In this document: piece by piece, positions 49,791 to 58,220 of the stretch
Layout of the letters: each line of letters begins with the position of its first letter
Numbering within the stretch: position 1 is the first letter of the stretch
Made by a program: the position numbers and the translations under genes
The notes under the pieces: generated by a model
The model's database searches: none
Told to the model about the DNA's origin: nothing
The model's input: only the letters and a program-made list of their open reading frames with translations
Assembly (NCBI RefSeq): GCF_000518645.1
Contig: NZ_KI912466.1
Span: 310,988-374,987, forward strand
Length of the DNA stretch: 64,000 nucleotides
Reading direction: 5' to 3'
From: Curvibacter gracilis ATCC BAA-807
GTDB taxonomy: Bacteria; Pseudomonadota; Gammaproteobacteria; Burkholderiales; Burkholderiaceae_C

Positions 49791-51053
49791 TCATGCCAGC
49801 ACCCCTTGTTGCGTCAGTTGATCGAGTTCGGCCTCGCCCAGGCCCAGGCACTCGGCCAGCACGGCACGGGTGTGCTGGCCCAGGGTGGGCGGGGCGTGGC
49901 GGTATTGCACCGGGGTGTCCGACAGCCGGATCGGGCTGGCCACCAGCGGGATGTCGGCCCCGGCCACCGGGTGTGGCAGGTGGGTGATCACGCCGCGCGA
50001 CTGCAGCTGCGGGTCGGCAAACACCTGGGCCATGTTGTTGATGGGGCCGCAGGGCACGCCGGCCGCCTCCAGCCGCGCCACCCAGTCGGCGGTGCTGTGC
50101 ATCACGGTGCATTGGCGCAGCAGCGGGATCAGCGTGGCACGGTGGGCCAGGCGGGCGCTGTTGCTGGCGTAACGCGGGTCTTGCGCCCACTCGGGGTGGC
50201 CGGCCTCGGCGCAGAAGCGGGCGAACTGGCTGTCGTTGCCGATGGCCAGGATCATGTCGCCGTCGGCGGTCGGGAAGTCCTGGTAGGGCACGGTGTTGGG
50301 GTGGGCATTGCCCATGCGCTGGGGCAGCTGGCCGCTGTAGAGGTAGTTCATGCCCTGGTTGGCCAGGCAGGCCACCTGCACATCAAGCAGGGCCAGGTCG
50401 ATGTGCTGGCCGCGCCCGCTCTGGTCGCGGGCCCGCAGGGCGGCCAGCACCGCCGTGCTGGCGTACAGGCCGGTGAGGATGTCGGTCAGCGCCACGCCCA
50501 CCTTCAACGGGCCGGCCCCGGGCTCGCCCTCGGGCCGACCGGTGACGCTCATCAGCCCGCCCATGCCCTGCATGAGAAAGTCGTAACCCGCACGGGCGGC
50601 GTAGGGCCCGGTCTGGCCGAAGCCGGTGATCGAGCAGTACACCAGGCGCGGGTTGAGCGCGCACAGGGTCTGGGCATCGAGGCCGTAGGCGCGCAGGCCG
50701 CCGACCTTGAAATTTTCGATCAGCACATCGCTGCCCTGCGCCAGGCGCCGGATCAGGTCCTGCCCGGCGGGCTGGGTCAGGTCGACCGCGATGGAGCGCT
50801 TGTTGCGGTTGGCGCACAGGTAGTAGGCCGACTCGTGGCTGGCCTCGCCCAAGGCATCCTTCAGAAAGGGTGGGCCCCAGAGCCGGGTGTCGTCACCGAC
50901 GCCTGGGCGCTCGACCTTGATCACCTCGGCGCCCAGGTCGCCCAGGGTCTGGCTGGCCCAGGGGCCGGCCAGCACGCGCGACAGGTCGAGCACGCGCAGG
51001 CCGGCCAAAGCGCCCGCGTGGGATGCAGGGGGTGTGGCCTGGTCGGTGCTCAT
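49791..51053 (-). CDS. CaiB/BaiF (class III) CoA-transferase
   Basis: 420 residues from the ATG of MSTDQATPPASHAG; the much longer open frame upstream is an artefact. The formyl-CoA-transferase-like fold is clear: LRVLDLSRVLAGPWASQTLGDLGAEVIKVERP, NRNKRSIAVDL, and the catalytic Asp is probably Asp158 in ARAGYDFLMQ. It activates a carboxylic acid by moving CoA from another thioester. The start overlaps the stop of the Bug-type protein gene by four bases (ATGA). Confidence 0.93.
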   Translation of the reverse strand: MSTDQATPPASHAGALAGLRVLDLSRVLAGPWASQTLGDLGAEVIKVERPGVGDDTRLWGPPFLKDALGEASHESAYYLCANRNKRSIAVDLTQPAGQDLIRRLAQGSDVLIENFKVGGLRAYGLDAQTLCALNPRLVYCSITGFGQTGPYAARAGYDFLMQGMGGLMSVTGRPEGEPGAGPLKVGVALTDILTGLYASTAVLAALRARDQSGRGQHIDLALLDVQVACLANQGMNYLYSGQLPQRMGNAHPNTVPYQDFPTADGDMILAIGNDSQFARFCAEAGHPEWAQDPRYASNSARLAHRATLIPLLRQCTVMHSTADWVARLEAAGVPCGPINNMAQVFADPQLQSRGVITHLPHPVAGADIPLVASPIRLSDTPVQYRHAPPTLGQHTRAVLAECLGLGEAELDQLTQQGVLA

Positions 51054-52054
51054 TGCAGCTCCACCCGGGCCTTCTGGGCGATGCGTTTCCAGAGCTGGAT
51101 CTCGCTGGCCTGGAAGGCGCGCATCTCCTCGGGCCCGCCCGACATCACCTCGGCGCCCAGGCGTTCGTAGAACTCGCGGGTCTCGGGCAGGCCTTCGATG
51201 CGGGTGAACAGCGCAGCCAGGCGCTCGACCTCGGCGCGCGGGGTCTTGGCCGAGACCATGGCGGCCACCCAGGTGTAGGCGCTGAAGCCGGGCAGGCCGG
51301 CCTCGGCGGCGGTGGGGATGGTGGGCAGCGCCGGCACGCGGCGCTCGGAGGCCACGGCCAGGGCCTTGAGTTTGCCGCCCTTGATCAGCTCCTGGGCGCT
51401 GGTGGTCTCGGCAAAGGCAAATTGCACGGTGCCGCCCACCACGGCGGTCACCGCCTCGCCCGCGCCCTTGAAGGGCACGTGGTGGGTCTGCACCCGGGCG
51501 GCGTCGTTGAACAGCTCGGCCATCAGCTGGTAGCCCGCCGAGCCGGCGCCGTAGTTGAGCGCATCGGGCCGGGCCCGGGCGGCGCTGATCAGATCGCCCA
51601 GGGTCTGCTGCTCGGCCTGGCCGGGCACCACCAGCAAGGCGGGCGAGCGCATCAGCATGGACAAGGGCGCGAAATCGGCCACCGGGTCGTAGGGCAGCGA
51701 CTTGAACAGCGCCGCATTGACGGCCAGGGTGGAGTTGCTGCCCACGAACACCGTGCTGCCATCGGCCGGTGCCGCCAGCACGGCGCGCACCGCAATGAAG
51801 CCGTTGCCGCCGGCGCGGTTGTCGACCACCACAGGCTGGCCACTCAGTTCGGTGAGCTTGCGGGCGAAGTAGCGCGCCGAGGTGTCGGTGCCGCTGCCGG
51901 GCGGAAACGGCACCACGAAGCGGATGGGCCGGTTGGCCGCATCGGGCAAGGGGGTGAGATGGGGCGCGCTCGCCTGGGCGCGCGCCCAAGGGTGGCTCAG
52001 CGCGAGGCAGGTGCCCAGGGCCAGGCCCAGGGCGAGCAGGGTTTTGCGTTGCAT
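51050..52054 (-). CDS. Bug/TctC-type tripartite tricarboxylate substrate-binding protein (copy 2)
   Basis: 334 residues with a Sec signal peptide (LLALGLALGTCLALSHPWARAQA). Bug-family motifs are IRFVVPFPPGSGTDTSARYFARKL, QPVVVDNRAGGNGFIAVRAV, ADGSTVFVGSN and LPTIPTAAEAGLPGF. These periplasmic proteins bind carboxylates. No TctA/TctB membrane genes are present, so it must use a transporter encoded elsewhere or act as a sensor. It is coupled to the CoA-transferase gene by a 4-base overlap, linking ligand capture to activation. Confidence 0.93.
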   Translation of the reverse strand: MQRKTLLALGLALGTCLALSHPWARAQASAPHLTPLPDAANRPIRFVVPFPPGSGTDTSARYFARKLTELSGQPVVVDNRAGGNGFIAVRAVLAAPADGSTVFVGSNSTLAVNAALFKSLPYDPVADFAPLSMLMRSPALLVVPGQAEQQTLGDLISAARARPDALNYGAGSAGYQLMAELFNDAARVQTHHVPFKGAGEAVTAVVGGTVQFAFAETTSAQELIKGGKLKALAVASERRVPALPTIPTAAEAGLPGFSAYTWVAAMVSAKTPRAEVERLAALFTRIEGLPETREFYERLGAEVMSGGPEEMRAFQASEIQLWKRIAQKARVELQ

Positions 52055-52081
52055 GGAGGGTCTCCAGAGTTCGCCGGCGGC

Positions 52082-53074
52082 TCAGTCGAGGGCGGCGCCG
52101 GTCTGGCGCACCACCTCGGTCCAGCGGCGGATTTCGCTGTCGATGTAGGCGCCGTATTCGGCCGGGGTCGAGCCCAGGGGCTCGGCCCCCTGCTGGGCCA
52201 GTTTGGCGCGCACATCGGGGCTGGCCAGGGCCTTGAGCAGCTCGGCGTTGAGCCGGTTCACGATCTCGGGCGGGGTGCGCGCCGGCACCAGCAGGCCCTG
52301 CCAGGCCCCCACCTCGAAGCCCGGGGCCACGGTCTCGCTGAGGGTGGGCACCTCGGGCAGCACGCTGGTGCGCTTGAGGCTGGTGACGGCCAGGGCGCGC
52401 AGGCGCTTGTCGCGGATGAAGGGCAAGGCCGAGTTGACGGTGTCGGTCATGAACTGCAGCTGCCCACCCACCAGATCGGTCAGGGCCGGCGCGCTGCCCT
52501 TGTAGGGCGCATGGGTGGCCTGCAGGCCCTGCCCCTTGAGCAACAGAAAGGCGCCCAGGTGGGTGATGTTGCCGTTGCCCGCCGAGCCGAAGGTGAGCCG
52601 CTCGCCCTGGGCCCGGGCGTAGGCCAGGAACTCGGCCGGCGTGTGCACCGGCAGCGAGGGGTGCACCACCAGCACCAGCGGGATCACCGCGGTGAGGGCC
52701 ACCGGGGCAAAGTCGGTGCGCACGTCGTAGCTGAGCTTCTTGTACAGCGCCGGGCTGAGCGCCACGGCCGAGGTGTTGTAGAACAAGGTGTAGCCGTCGG
52801 CCGGGGCGCGGGCCACCATCTCGGCCGCGATGTTGCCGTTGGCGCCGGGGCGGTTGTCGACCAGCACCGACTGCCCCAGTTGCTCGCCCAGCTTCTGCGC
52901 CAGCACGCGGGCCACCAGATCGGTCGGGCCGCCGGGCGGAAAGGCCAGCACCAGGCGCAAGGGCTTGTCGGGGTAGCGGGAAGACGCCGGGGCCGCCTGG
53001 CCCAGGGCCAGGGAGGACAAGCCGGCCAGCGCCAGGCCGGCCAGGGTGCGTCGCAAAAAGGGTCTGGGCTGCAT
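52082..53074 (-). CDS. Bug/TctC-type tripartite tricarboxylate substrate-binding protein (copy 1)
   Basis: 330 residues. The start at 53074 (MQPRPFLRRTLAG) is chosen because AGGAG lies nine bases upstream and a signal peptide follows at once (LAGLALAGLSSLALGQA). Motifs are LRLVLAFPPGGPTDLVARVLAQKL, VLVDNRPGANGNIAAEMVA, ADGYTLFYNTS and YGAYIDSEIRRW. It is a paralogue of the next Bug gene, diverged in the pocket, so the two may bind different carboxylates. It sits between the MaoC-like gene and copy 2. Confidence 0.92.
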   Translation of the reverse strand: MQPRPFLRRTLAGLALAGLSSLALGQAAPASSRYPDKPLRLVLAFPPGGPTDLVARVLAQKLGEQLGQSVLVDNRPGANGNIAAEMVARAPADGYTLFYNTSAVALSPALYKKLSYDVRTDFAPVALTAVIPLVLVVHPSLPVHTPAEFLAYARAQGERLTFGSAGNGNITHLGAFLLLKGQGLQATHAPYKGSAPALTDLVGGQLQFMTDTVNSALPFIRDKRLRALAVTSLKRTSVLPEVPTLSETVAPGFEVGAWQGLLVPARTPPEIVNRLNAELLKALASPDVRAKLAQQGAEPLGSTPAEYGAYIDSEIRRWTEVVRQTGAALD

Positions 53075-53090
53075 GCCGGGGCTCCTGGGT

Positions 53091-53123
53091 GTCGTTCGGG
53101 GCGTCATTCGGTGCGTCATTCGG
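53091..53123. repeat. Three tandem 12-base repeats after the MaoC-like gene
   Basis: Three adjacent copies of a 12-base unit, G-[T/G]-C-G-T/C... best described as (K)GCGTCATTCGG with the first copy variant (GTCGTTCGG), in the gap between the MaoC-like stop codon (53116) and the ribosome-binding site of the first Bug gene. The third copy includes the MaoC stop codon. Confidence 0.7.
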
Positions 53124-53607
53124 GTCGCCCTGCCAACAGGCGCTTGGCGCTGTAGTGCATGACCTCGATCTCATGCTGGTTGAAGACCGTGATGTCGGAG
53201 CTGACCACCGCCCGGCCCTTGGCCGAGGTGGGGCGCACCTCGGTCACGGTGATGCGGGCGTGGATGGTGTCGCCCACCCGCACCGGGTGCAGGATCTTCT
53301 GGTGCAGCTCCAGCATGGCCAGGCCGGTGCCCTGGATCATGGTCTGCAGGATGAACCCCTCGATCAGGGTGTAGGTGAGCGCCCCGGGCACGGGGCGGCC
53401 GGCGATGGCGCCGCCGTCGAACTCGGCATCGATGAAGATCGCCTCCAGCATGCCGGTGCACGAGATGAAATTGACCAGGTCCGTCTCGGTGATGGTGCGC
53501 CGGAAGGTGCGAAATGTCTGGCCCACCGACAGGTCCTGCCAGTGGAAGCCCTGGCCCAGAAGCGGTGGTGGAGGGGGTGGAGGCGATGGGGGCGTGTGGT
53601 GAGGCAT
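53116..53607 (-). CDS. MaoC-like hotdog-fold protein lacking the catalytic Asp/His pair
   Basis: 163 residues. The N-terminus is a proline run (residues 6-15 nearly all Pro). The hotdog fold is visible (HWQDLSVGQTFRTFRRTITETDLVNF; HPVRVGDTIHARITVTEVRP). (R)-hydratases of the MaoC family have T-G-D-x-N-P-x-H on the hotdog helix; here it is C50-T-G-M-L-E-A-I-F58, so the Asp and His are missing. It may be a non-hydratase thioester-binding protein or use other residues. It is the second gene of the acyl-CoA operon, between the two CoA-transferase/Bug halves. Confidence 0.85.
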   Translation of the reverse strand: MPHHTPPSPPPPPPPLLGQGFHWQDLSVGQTFRTFRRTITETDLVNFISCTGMLEAIFIDAEFDGGAIAGRPVPGALTYTLIEGFILQTMIQGTGLAMLELHQKILHPVRVGDTIHARITVTEVRPTSAKGRAVVSSDITVFNQHEIEVMHYSAKRLLAGRPE

Positions 53608-53620
53608 GGCAAGTCCTGTT

Positions 53621-54841
53621 TCAAGCCGGGGGTTGATGGGCCTGCACCGCGCCAGTGGCCAGCCAATCGTTCAAGGTGTCGGGGGGCACGCCGGCCTCGC
53701 GCAGCACTTGCACCGTGTCGGCCCCCAGGCGCGGCGGCAGGCCGACCGGGGCGCGCTGGCCGTCAAAGCGCGGGGCCACGCCAGGAAAGCGCAGCGCGCC
53801 CATGGCCGGGTCGTCGATCGGTTCGAAAAAACCGGTGGCCTGCAGGTGCGGGTCGCGCTGCAGGTCTTGGAGCTGGTTCATGCGCGCCACCGGCACCTCG
53901 ATGCGCTCGCACAGGGCCAGCCAGTGGGCGGTGTCGTGCCGGGCCACCAGGCGGCCGGTGGTTTCGTACAGGGCCTCGATGTGGCGGGTGCGGGCCGCCA
54001 TGCTGGCAAAGCGCGGGTCCACCGCCAGGGCGGGCTCGCCCACCGCCTCGAAGAAGCGGCGCCAGTGGGCATCGGTGTAGGGCATCAGGCAGACATGGCC
54101 GTCGGCCGTGGCGTAGGGGCGGCGCCAATCGGCCAGCACGCGCGGGTAGCCCGGCGCCGAGCGCGCCGGCTCGAAATGCTCACCATAGAAATGCTCGACC
54201 AGGTTGAAGCCCACCATGGTCTCGAACATGGGCACCTCGACAAAACCGCCCTGCCCCGTGGCCTGCCGCTTGACCACCGCGGCCACGATGGCCAGGGCGG
54301 CCACCAGGCCGCAGGTCTTGTCGGCGGCGATGGTGGGCAGGTAGCGCGCCACCCCGCTTTGCGCCTGCATCAGCGCGGCGCTGCCCGACAGGCCCTGGAT
54401 GATGTCGTCGTAGGCCGGCTTGCCGCTGTAGGGCCCGCCGTCGGCAAAGCCATGCAGGCCGGCAAACACCAGGCGCGGGTGGCGCTGGCACAGCGTGGCC
54501 GGGTCCAGCCCCAGCGGGGCCAGCTTCTGCGGCCGCATGCTGTGCATGAACACATCGGCCCCGGCGATCAGGGCCTGCAGCGCGGCCTGGCCGCCGGCCT
54601 GCTTGAGGTCGATCACCACGCTTTGCTTGCTGCGGTTCACGCCCAGAAAGATCGCCGCCATGCCGGCCTCGGCGGCCGGGCCGGTGTGGCGCGTGGAGTC
54701 GCCCTCGGGCGGCTCCACCTTGATCACCTCGGCGCCCAGGTCGGCCAGCCACTGGCTGGCGTAGGGGCCCATCACCACCGCGCTGGCATCCACCACACGC
54801 AGGCCCGCCAGTGGCTGGGCCGCCTTGTTTGTCTCCGTCAT
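53621..54841 (-). CDS. CaiB/BaiF (class III) CoA-transferase
   Basis: 406 residues. LRVVDASAVVMGPYASQWLADLGAEVIKVEPPEGD, GVNRSKQSVVIDLK and the probable catalytic Asp145 in GKPAYDDIIQG identify the family. It is a distant paralogue of the other CoA-transferase in this operon; together they could activate two acids or catalyse transfer in opposite directions of a cycle. It is the first gene of the operon and is divergent from the LysR gene, 77 bases away, so it is the likely target of that regulator. Confidence 0.93.
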   Translation of the reverse strand: MTETNKAAQPLAGLRVVDASAVVMGPYASQWLADLGAEVIKVEPPEGDSTRHTGPAAEAGMAAIFLGVNRSKQSVVIDLKQAGGQAALQALIAGADVFMHSMRPQKLAPLGLDPATLCQRHPRLVFAGLHGFADGGPYSGKPAYDDIIQGLSGSAALMQAQSGVARYLPTIAADKTCGLVAALAIVAAVVKRQATGQGGFVEVPMFETMVGFNLVEHFYGEHFEPARSAPGYPRVLADWRRPYATADGHVCLMPYTDAHWRRFFEAVGEPALAVDPRFASMAARTRHIEALYETTGRLVARHDTAHWLALCERIEVPVARMNQLQDLQRDPHLQATGFFEPIDDPAMGALRFPGVAPRFDGQRAPVGLPPRLGADTVQVLREAGVPPDTLNDWLATGAVQAHQPPA

Positions 54842-54875
54842 GGAGATCGACTGTAGGAATCGCTTGTCAGGGCGT

Positions 54876-54902
54876 CCAATATTGATTAGCGTCGATCCAA
54901 TA
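54876..54902. promoter_or_regulatory. Candidate LysR binding site between divergent LysR and CoA-transferase genes
   Basis: In the 77-base divergent gap, CCAATA occurs at 54876 and 54897 (21 bases, two helical turns apart). ATTG...CAAT ends (54881-54901) form an imperfect dyad that contains T-N11-A spacing typical of LysR boxes. AT content is locally raised. Confidence 0.45.
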
Positions 54903-54918
54903 CCGTTCGAGTATCAAA

Positions 54919-55827
54919 ATGAACCTCAGGCAACTGGCGCAATTTGTCGATCTGGCCGAAACCGGCAACTTCCACCGCACGGCCGAGCGCCTGCACATGG
55001 CCCAGCCCCCGCTGTCGGTGTCGATCCGCAAGCTGGAGGACGAGCTGGGCGGCGCCCTGTTCGACCGCACGCCGGCCGGCGTGGTGCTGACGGCGGCCGG
55101 CCAGGCCATGCTGGCCGATGCCCGCAAGGCGCTGGCCCATGCGGCCCAGTGCCGCCAACGGGTGACGGCGGCCCTGCATGGGCTGGGCGGGCTGCTGCGG
55201 GTGGGCTTCATCGGCACCGCCACCTACTCGCTGCTGCCGCGGCTGATCCCGAGTTTTCGCGCCCACTACCCGAAGATCGAGCTGGAGCTGACCGAGTCGA
55301 CCACCCAGGCCGCGCTCGATGGCCTGGCCGCCGGGCGGCTGGACGTGGGCCTGGTGCGCTACCCGGTGCTGACGCCCGGCGACTGCGAGTTCACGGTGCT
55401 GGAGCGCGACGAATTCATGCTGGCCGTGCCCGGCAACAGCCCGCTGGCCCGGCGCAGCGCGATCGCCCTGTCAGCGGTAGCGCAGGAGCCCTTCATTCTT
55501 TACGAGCAGGCCCGGGTGCCCGGGCTGTTTGCGCTGGCCATGCTGCGCTGCCAGCACTCGGGTTTCAGCCCGCGCGTGGCGCAGCAGGCGATGCAGGTGG
55601 CCACCATCCTGAGCCTGGTGGAAAGCGGCCTGGGCCTGGCCCTGGTGGCCGGCGTGGCGCGGCACCAGATGCGCCGGGGCGTGAAGCTGCTGCGCCTGAC
55701 CGACACCCCGGCCGACGCCCGGCTCGACATGGCCCTGGCCACCCGCCCGGGCCATGGCAACCAGTTGGTGAACACGTTTGCGGCACACGCCATGCGGGTG
55801 GCCCAGGATGAACCCGCCGCATCATGA
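54919..55827 (+). CDS. LysR-family transcriptional regulator
   Basis: 302 residues. The N-terminal winged helix-turn-helix (MNLRQLAQFVDLAETGNFHRTAERLHMAQPPLSVSIRKLE in pieces, residues 1-60) precedes a periplasmic-binding-like effector domain (about 90-295). It is closest in pattern to regulators of carboxylate or aromatic-acid catabolism (HLHMAQPPLS, ELTESTTQAALDGLAAGRLDVGLVR). Its divergent position suggests it controls the eight-gene acyl-CoA operon in response to the acid or its CoA ester. Confidence 0.94.
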   Translation: MNLRQLAQFVDLAETGNFHRTAERLHMAQPPLSVSIRKLEDELGGALFDRTPAGVVLTAAGQAMLADARKALAHAAQCRQRVTAALHGLGGLLRVGFIGTATYSLLPRLIPSFRAHYPKIELELTESTTQAALDGLAAGRLDVGLVRYPVLTPGDCEFTVLERDEFMLAVPGNSPLARRSAIALSAVAQEPFILYEQARVPGLFALAMLRCQHSGFSPRVAQQAMQVATILSLVESGLGLALVAGVARHQMRRGVKLLRLTDTPADARLDMALATRPGHGNQLVNTFAAHAMRVAQDEPAAS

Positions 55828-55925
55828 AATACAGGTTTGCGGGATTTGTTCACAGGCGAGTCAAGACCTTCCAACTAGACTGATCACACGTTTATCAAGC
55901 GCCTGCGGGCCAAGAGAGGATCACC

Positions 55926-56357
55926 ATGGGTTTGTTCGATCAGGTACTGAGCACGGTCGGGGGCCTGGCAGCCCAGCAGGGCGGCGGCGCGGCAGGCGGC
56001 TTGCCCGAGGTGGTGCTGCATTGGCTCAATGACCCGCAGACGGGCGGCCTGTCCGGCCTGGTGAAGACGTTTGAACAGCAGGGGATGGCCCATGTGGTCG
56101 CCTCGTGGATCTCGAATGGGCAGAACCTGCCGATCGATGCCAGCCAGCTGCAAGCCGTGCTGGGCAGTGACACGGTGCAGCGCCTGGCGGGCCAGTTGGG
56201 CCTAAACCCGGCCGAGCTGTCGGGCCAGTTGGCACAGTGGCTGCCCCAGATCGTCGATCGGCTGACGCCCCAGGGGCAGTTGCCGGCCCAGGGCGCCCAG
56301 GGCGAATCACCCCTGGTGGCCGAAGGCCTGAGCCTGCTCAAAGGCCTGCTGGGCTGA
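55926..56357 (+). CDS. YidB/DUF937 family protein
   Basis: 143 residues with a good ribosome-binding site (GAGAGGA). The sequence MGLFDQVLSTVGGL...GLPEVVLHWLNDPQTGGLSGLVKTFEQQGMAHVVASWISNG in pieces, followed by LPIDASQLQAVLGSDTVQRLAGQLGL, matches the YidB-like family, small all-alpha proteins of unknown function. Monocistronic, convergent with hemW. Confidence 0.88.
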   Translation: MGLFDQVLSTVGGLAAQQGGGAAGGLPEVVLHWLNDPQTGGLSGLVKTFEQQGMAHVVASWISNGQNLPIDASQLQAVLGSDTVQRLAGQLGLNPAELSGQLAQWLPQIVDRLTPQGQLPAQGAQGESPLVAEGLSLLKGLLG

Positions 56358-56370
56358 CGAGCCTGCGGCC

Positions 56371-57576
56371 TCAGACCAGGAACAGGGCCTGCAGGTCGCT
56401 CAGGAAGTCAAAGCCCCGCTCGGTGGGCTTGACGCGGGCGAAGTCGCGCTCGATCAGGCCCTTGCGCTCGGCCTCGTCCAGGCCGGCGGCGATGGCCGAC
56501 AGGGGCAGGCCGGTGCGGTCACAAAAATCCTGCAGGGCAAAGCCTTCGCGCAGGCGCAACGCGTTGAGCATGTACTCGAAGGGCAGTTCGCTGCGCTTGA
56601 CTTCGGTCTCTTGCGCGATGGCTTCGCCGGCCAGGGCCTTGTCCATGTACAGGCGCGGCTCGCGCACCCGCACCTGGCGGACGACGCGGTGCGCAAAGCT
56701 GAGCTTGCCGTGCGCCCCGGCGCCTATGCCCAGATAGTCGCCGAACTGCCAGTAATTGGTGTTGTGAAAGCAGCCATGGCCGGGCTGGGCATAGGCCGAC
56801 ACCTCGTAGCGCTGCATGCCTCGGGCCGCGGTGCGCTCGGTGATCAGGTCCAGCATGGCGTAGGCGGTGTCGTCCTCGGGCACCACCGGCGGGTACTTGG
56901 CGAAATAGGTGTTGGGCTCGATGGTCAGGTGGTAGACCGAGAGGTGCGGGGGCGCCAGCGCCAGCGCGGTGTCCAGGTCTTGCGAGAACTCGTCCAGGCT
57001 CTGGCCGGGCAGCGCGTACATCAGGTCGAGGTTGAAGGTGTCGAAGGCGCTGCGCGCCTCTTCCACCGCTGCCAGGGCCTGGGCGCGGTCATGCACCCGG
57101 CCCAAGGCCTTGAGATGCTGGTCGTTGAAGCTCTGCACCCCCACCGAGAGGCGGGTCACGCCGGCCTGGCGGAAGGCGCGGAAGCGGTCTTTCTCGAAGG
57201 TGCCAGGGTTGGCTTCGAGGGTGATCTCGCACTCGGCCTCCAGGCGCAGGCGGGCCCGCAGACCGCTGATGAGCTGGTCGATCGATTCGGGTGAGAACAG
57301 GCTGGGCGTGCCGCCCCCGATGAAGATGCTGTGCACCGAACGGCCCCAGACCAGGGGCAGCGAGGCCTCCAGGTCGGCCATCAGGGCGGCGATGTAGCGC
57401 GCCTCGGGGGCCGGGGCGGGCTCGCCGCCCTCACCCCGGAACTCGTGCGAGTTGAAATCGCAGTAGGGGCACTTCTTGAGGCACCAGGGCAGGTGCACGT
57501 ACAGCGACAGGGGTGGCAGCGCGGGCAGGCTGAGGGTGCCCGGGCGCATGTAGTGGGCCAGGTCGGGGGTGCTCAC
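56371..57576 (-). CDS. hemW: Radical SAM heme chaperone HemW
   Basis: 401 residues. The radical SAM cluster motif C32-x3-C36-x2-C39 (CLKKCPYC) is followed by GGGTPSLFSPESIDQL, TLEANPGTFEKDRF and RLSVGVQSFNDQHLKALGR. These are the hallmarks of HemW, formerly misnamed as an oxygen-independent coproporphyrinogen oxidase, and the N-terminal Cys typical of true HemN is absent. It delivers heme to respiratory proteins. It overlaps rdgB by four bases (ATGA region). Confidence 0.94.
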   Translation of the reverse strand: MSTPDLAHYMRPGTLSLPALPPLSLYVHLPWCLKKCPYCDFNSHEFRGEGGEPAPAPEARYIAALMADLEASLPLVWGRSVHSIFIGGGTPSLFSPESIDQLISGLRARLRLEAECEITLEANPGTFEKDRFRAFRQAGVTRLSVGVQSFNDQHLKALGRVHDRAQALAAVEEARSAFDTFNLDLMYALPGQSLDEFSQDLDTALALAPPHLSVYHLTIEPNTYFAKYPPVVPEDDTAYAMLDLITERTAARGMQRYEVSAYAQPGHGCFHNTNYWQFGDYLGIGAGAHGKLSFAHRVVRQVRVREPRLYMDKALAGEAIAQETEVKRSELPFEYMLNALRLREGFALQDFCDRTGLPLSAIAAGLDEAERKGLIERDFARVKPTERGFDFLSDLQALFLV

Positions 57577-58187
57577 GCGGTGGCCTCCGGCAGCCAGTTG
57601 GCGCGCATGAGCTGCAGCATCTGCTGAGCCGCCCGGCCGCGGTGGCTGTGGGCGTTCTTGACCTCGGGGGGCAGTTGGGCAAAGGTCTGGCCGAACTCGG
57701 GGATGAACATCACCGGGTCGAAGCCAAAGCCATGCTCACCCACCGGCTGGCGGGTGATCTGGCCCACGGCGCGGCCCACCGCGATCAGGGGCTCGGGGTC
57801 TTCGGGCGAGCGCACCGCCACCAGGGTGCTGACCAGGGCGGCACGGCGTTGTTCGATGCCCTGCATCTGCTCGAGCAGGGCGCGCACATTGTTGTCGTCG
57901 CCCTTGGGGTAGCCGAACTGGGTGGCGTAGTAGGCGGTGTCGACACCGGGCAGGCCGCCGAAGGCGTCCACGCACAGGCCGGCGTCATCGGCCAGGGCCG
58001 GCAGGCCGCTGTGGGCGCTGGCGTGCCGCGCCTTGGCCAGCGCATTTTCGACAAAGGTGCGAAAGGGCTCGGCGGCTTCGGGGATGCCCAGCTCGCCCTG
58101 GCGCACCAGTTCGACGCCCAGGGGGGCGAACAGGGCTTGCAGTTCGGCCAGCTTGCCTTGGTTGTTGGAGGCCAGGACCAGTTTCAT
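57573..58187 (-). CDS. rdgB: dITP/XTP pyrophosphatase (RdgB/HAM1)
   Basis: 204 residues. It hydrolyses non-canonical purine nucleoside triphosphates. Motifs are LVLASNNQGKLAEL (substrate loop), FVENALAKARHA (metal-binding Glu), LADDAGLCVDAFGG and GFGFDPVMFIPEFGQTFA, ending with SHRGRA. Overlaps hemW downstream; 33 bases separate it from rph, so rph-rdgB-hemW form one operon. Confidence 0.96.
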   Translation of the reverse strand: MKLVLASNNQGKLAELQALFAPLGVELVRQGELGIPEAAEPFRTFVENALAKARHASAHSGLPALADDAGLCVDAFGGLPGVDTAYYATQFGYPKGDDNNVRALLEQMQGIEQRRAALVSTLVAVRSPEDPEPLIAVGRAVGQITRQPVGEHGFGFDPVMFIPEFGQTFAQLPPEVKNAHSHRGRAAQQMLQLMRANWLPEATA

Positions 58188-58220
58188 GACAGTGTTCTCA
58201 CATCCAGGGGTATCGCGATT

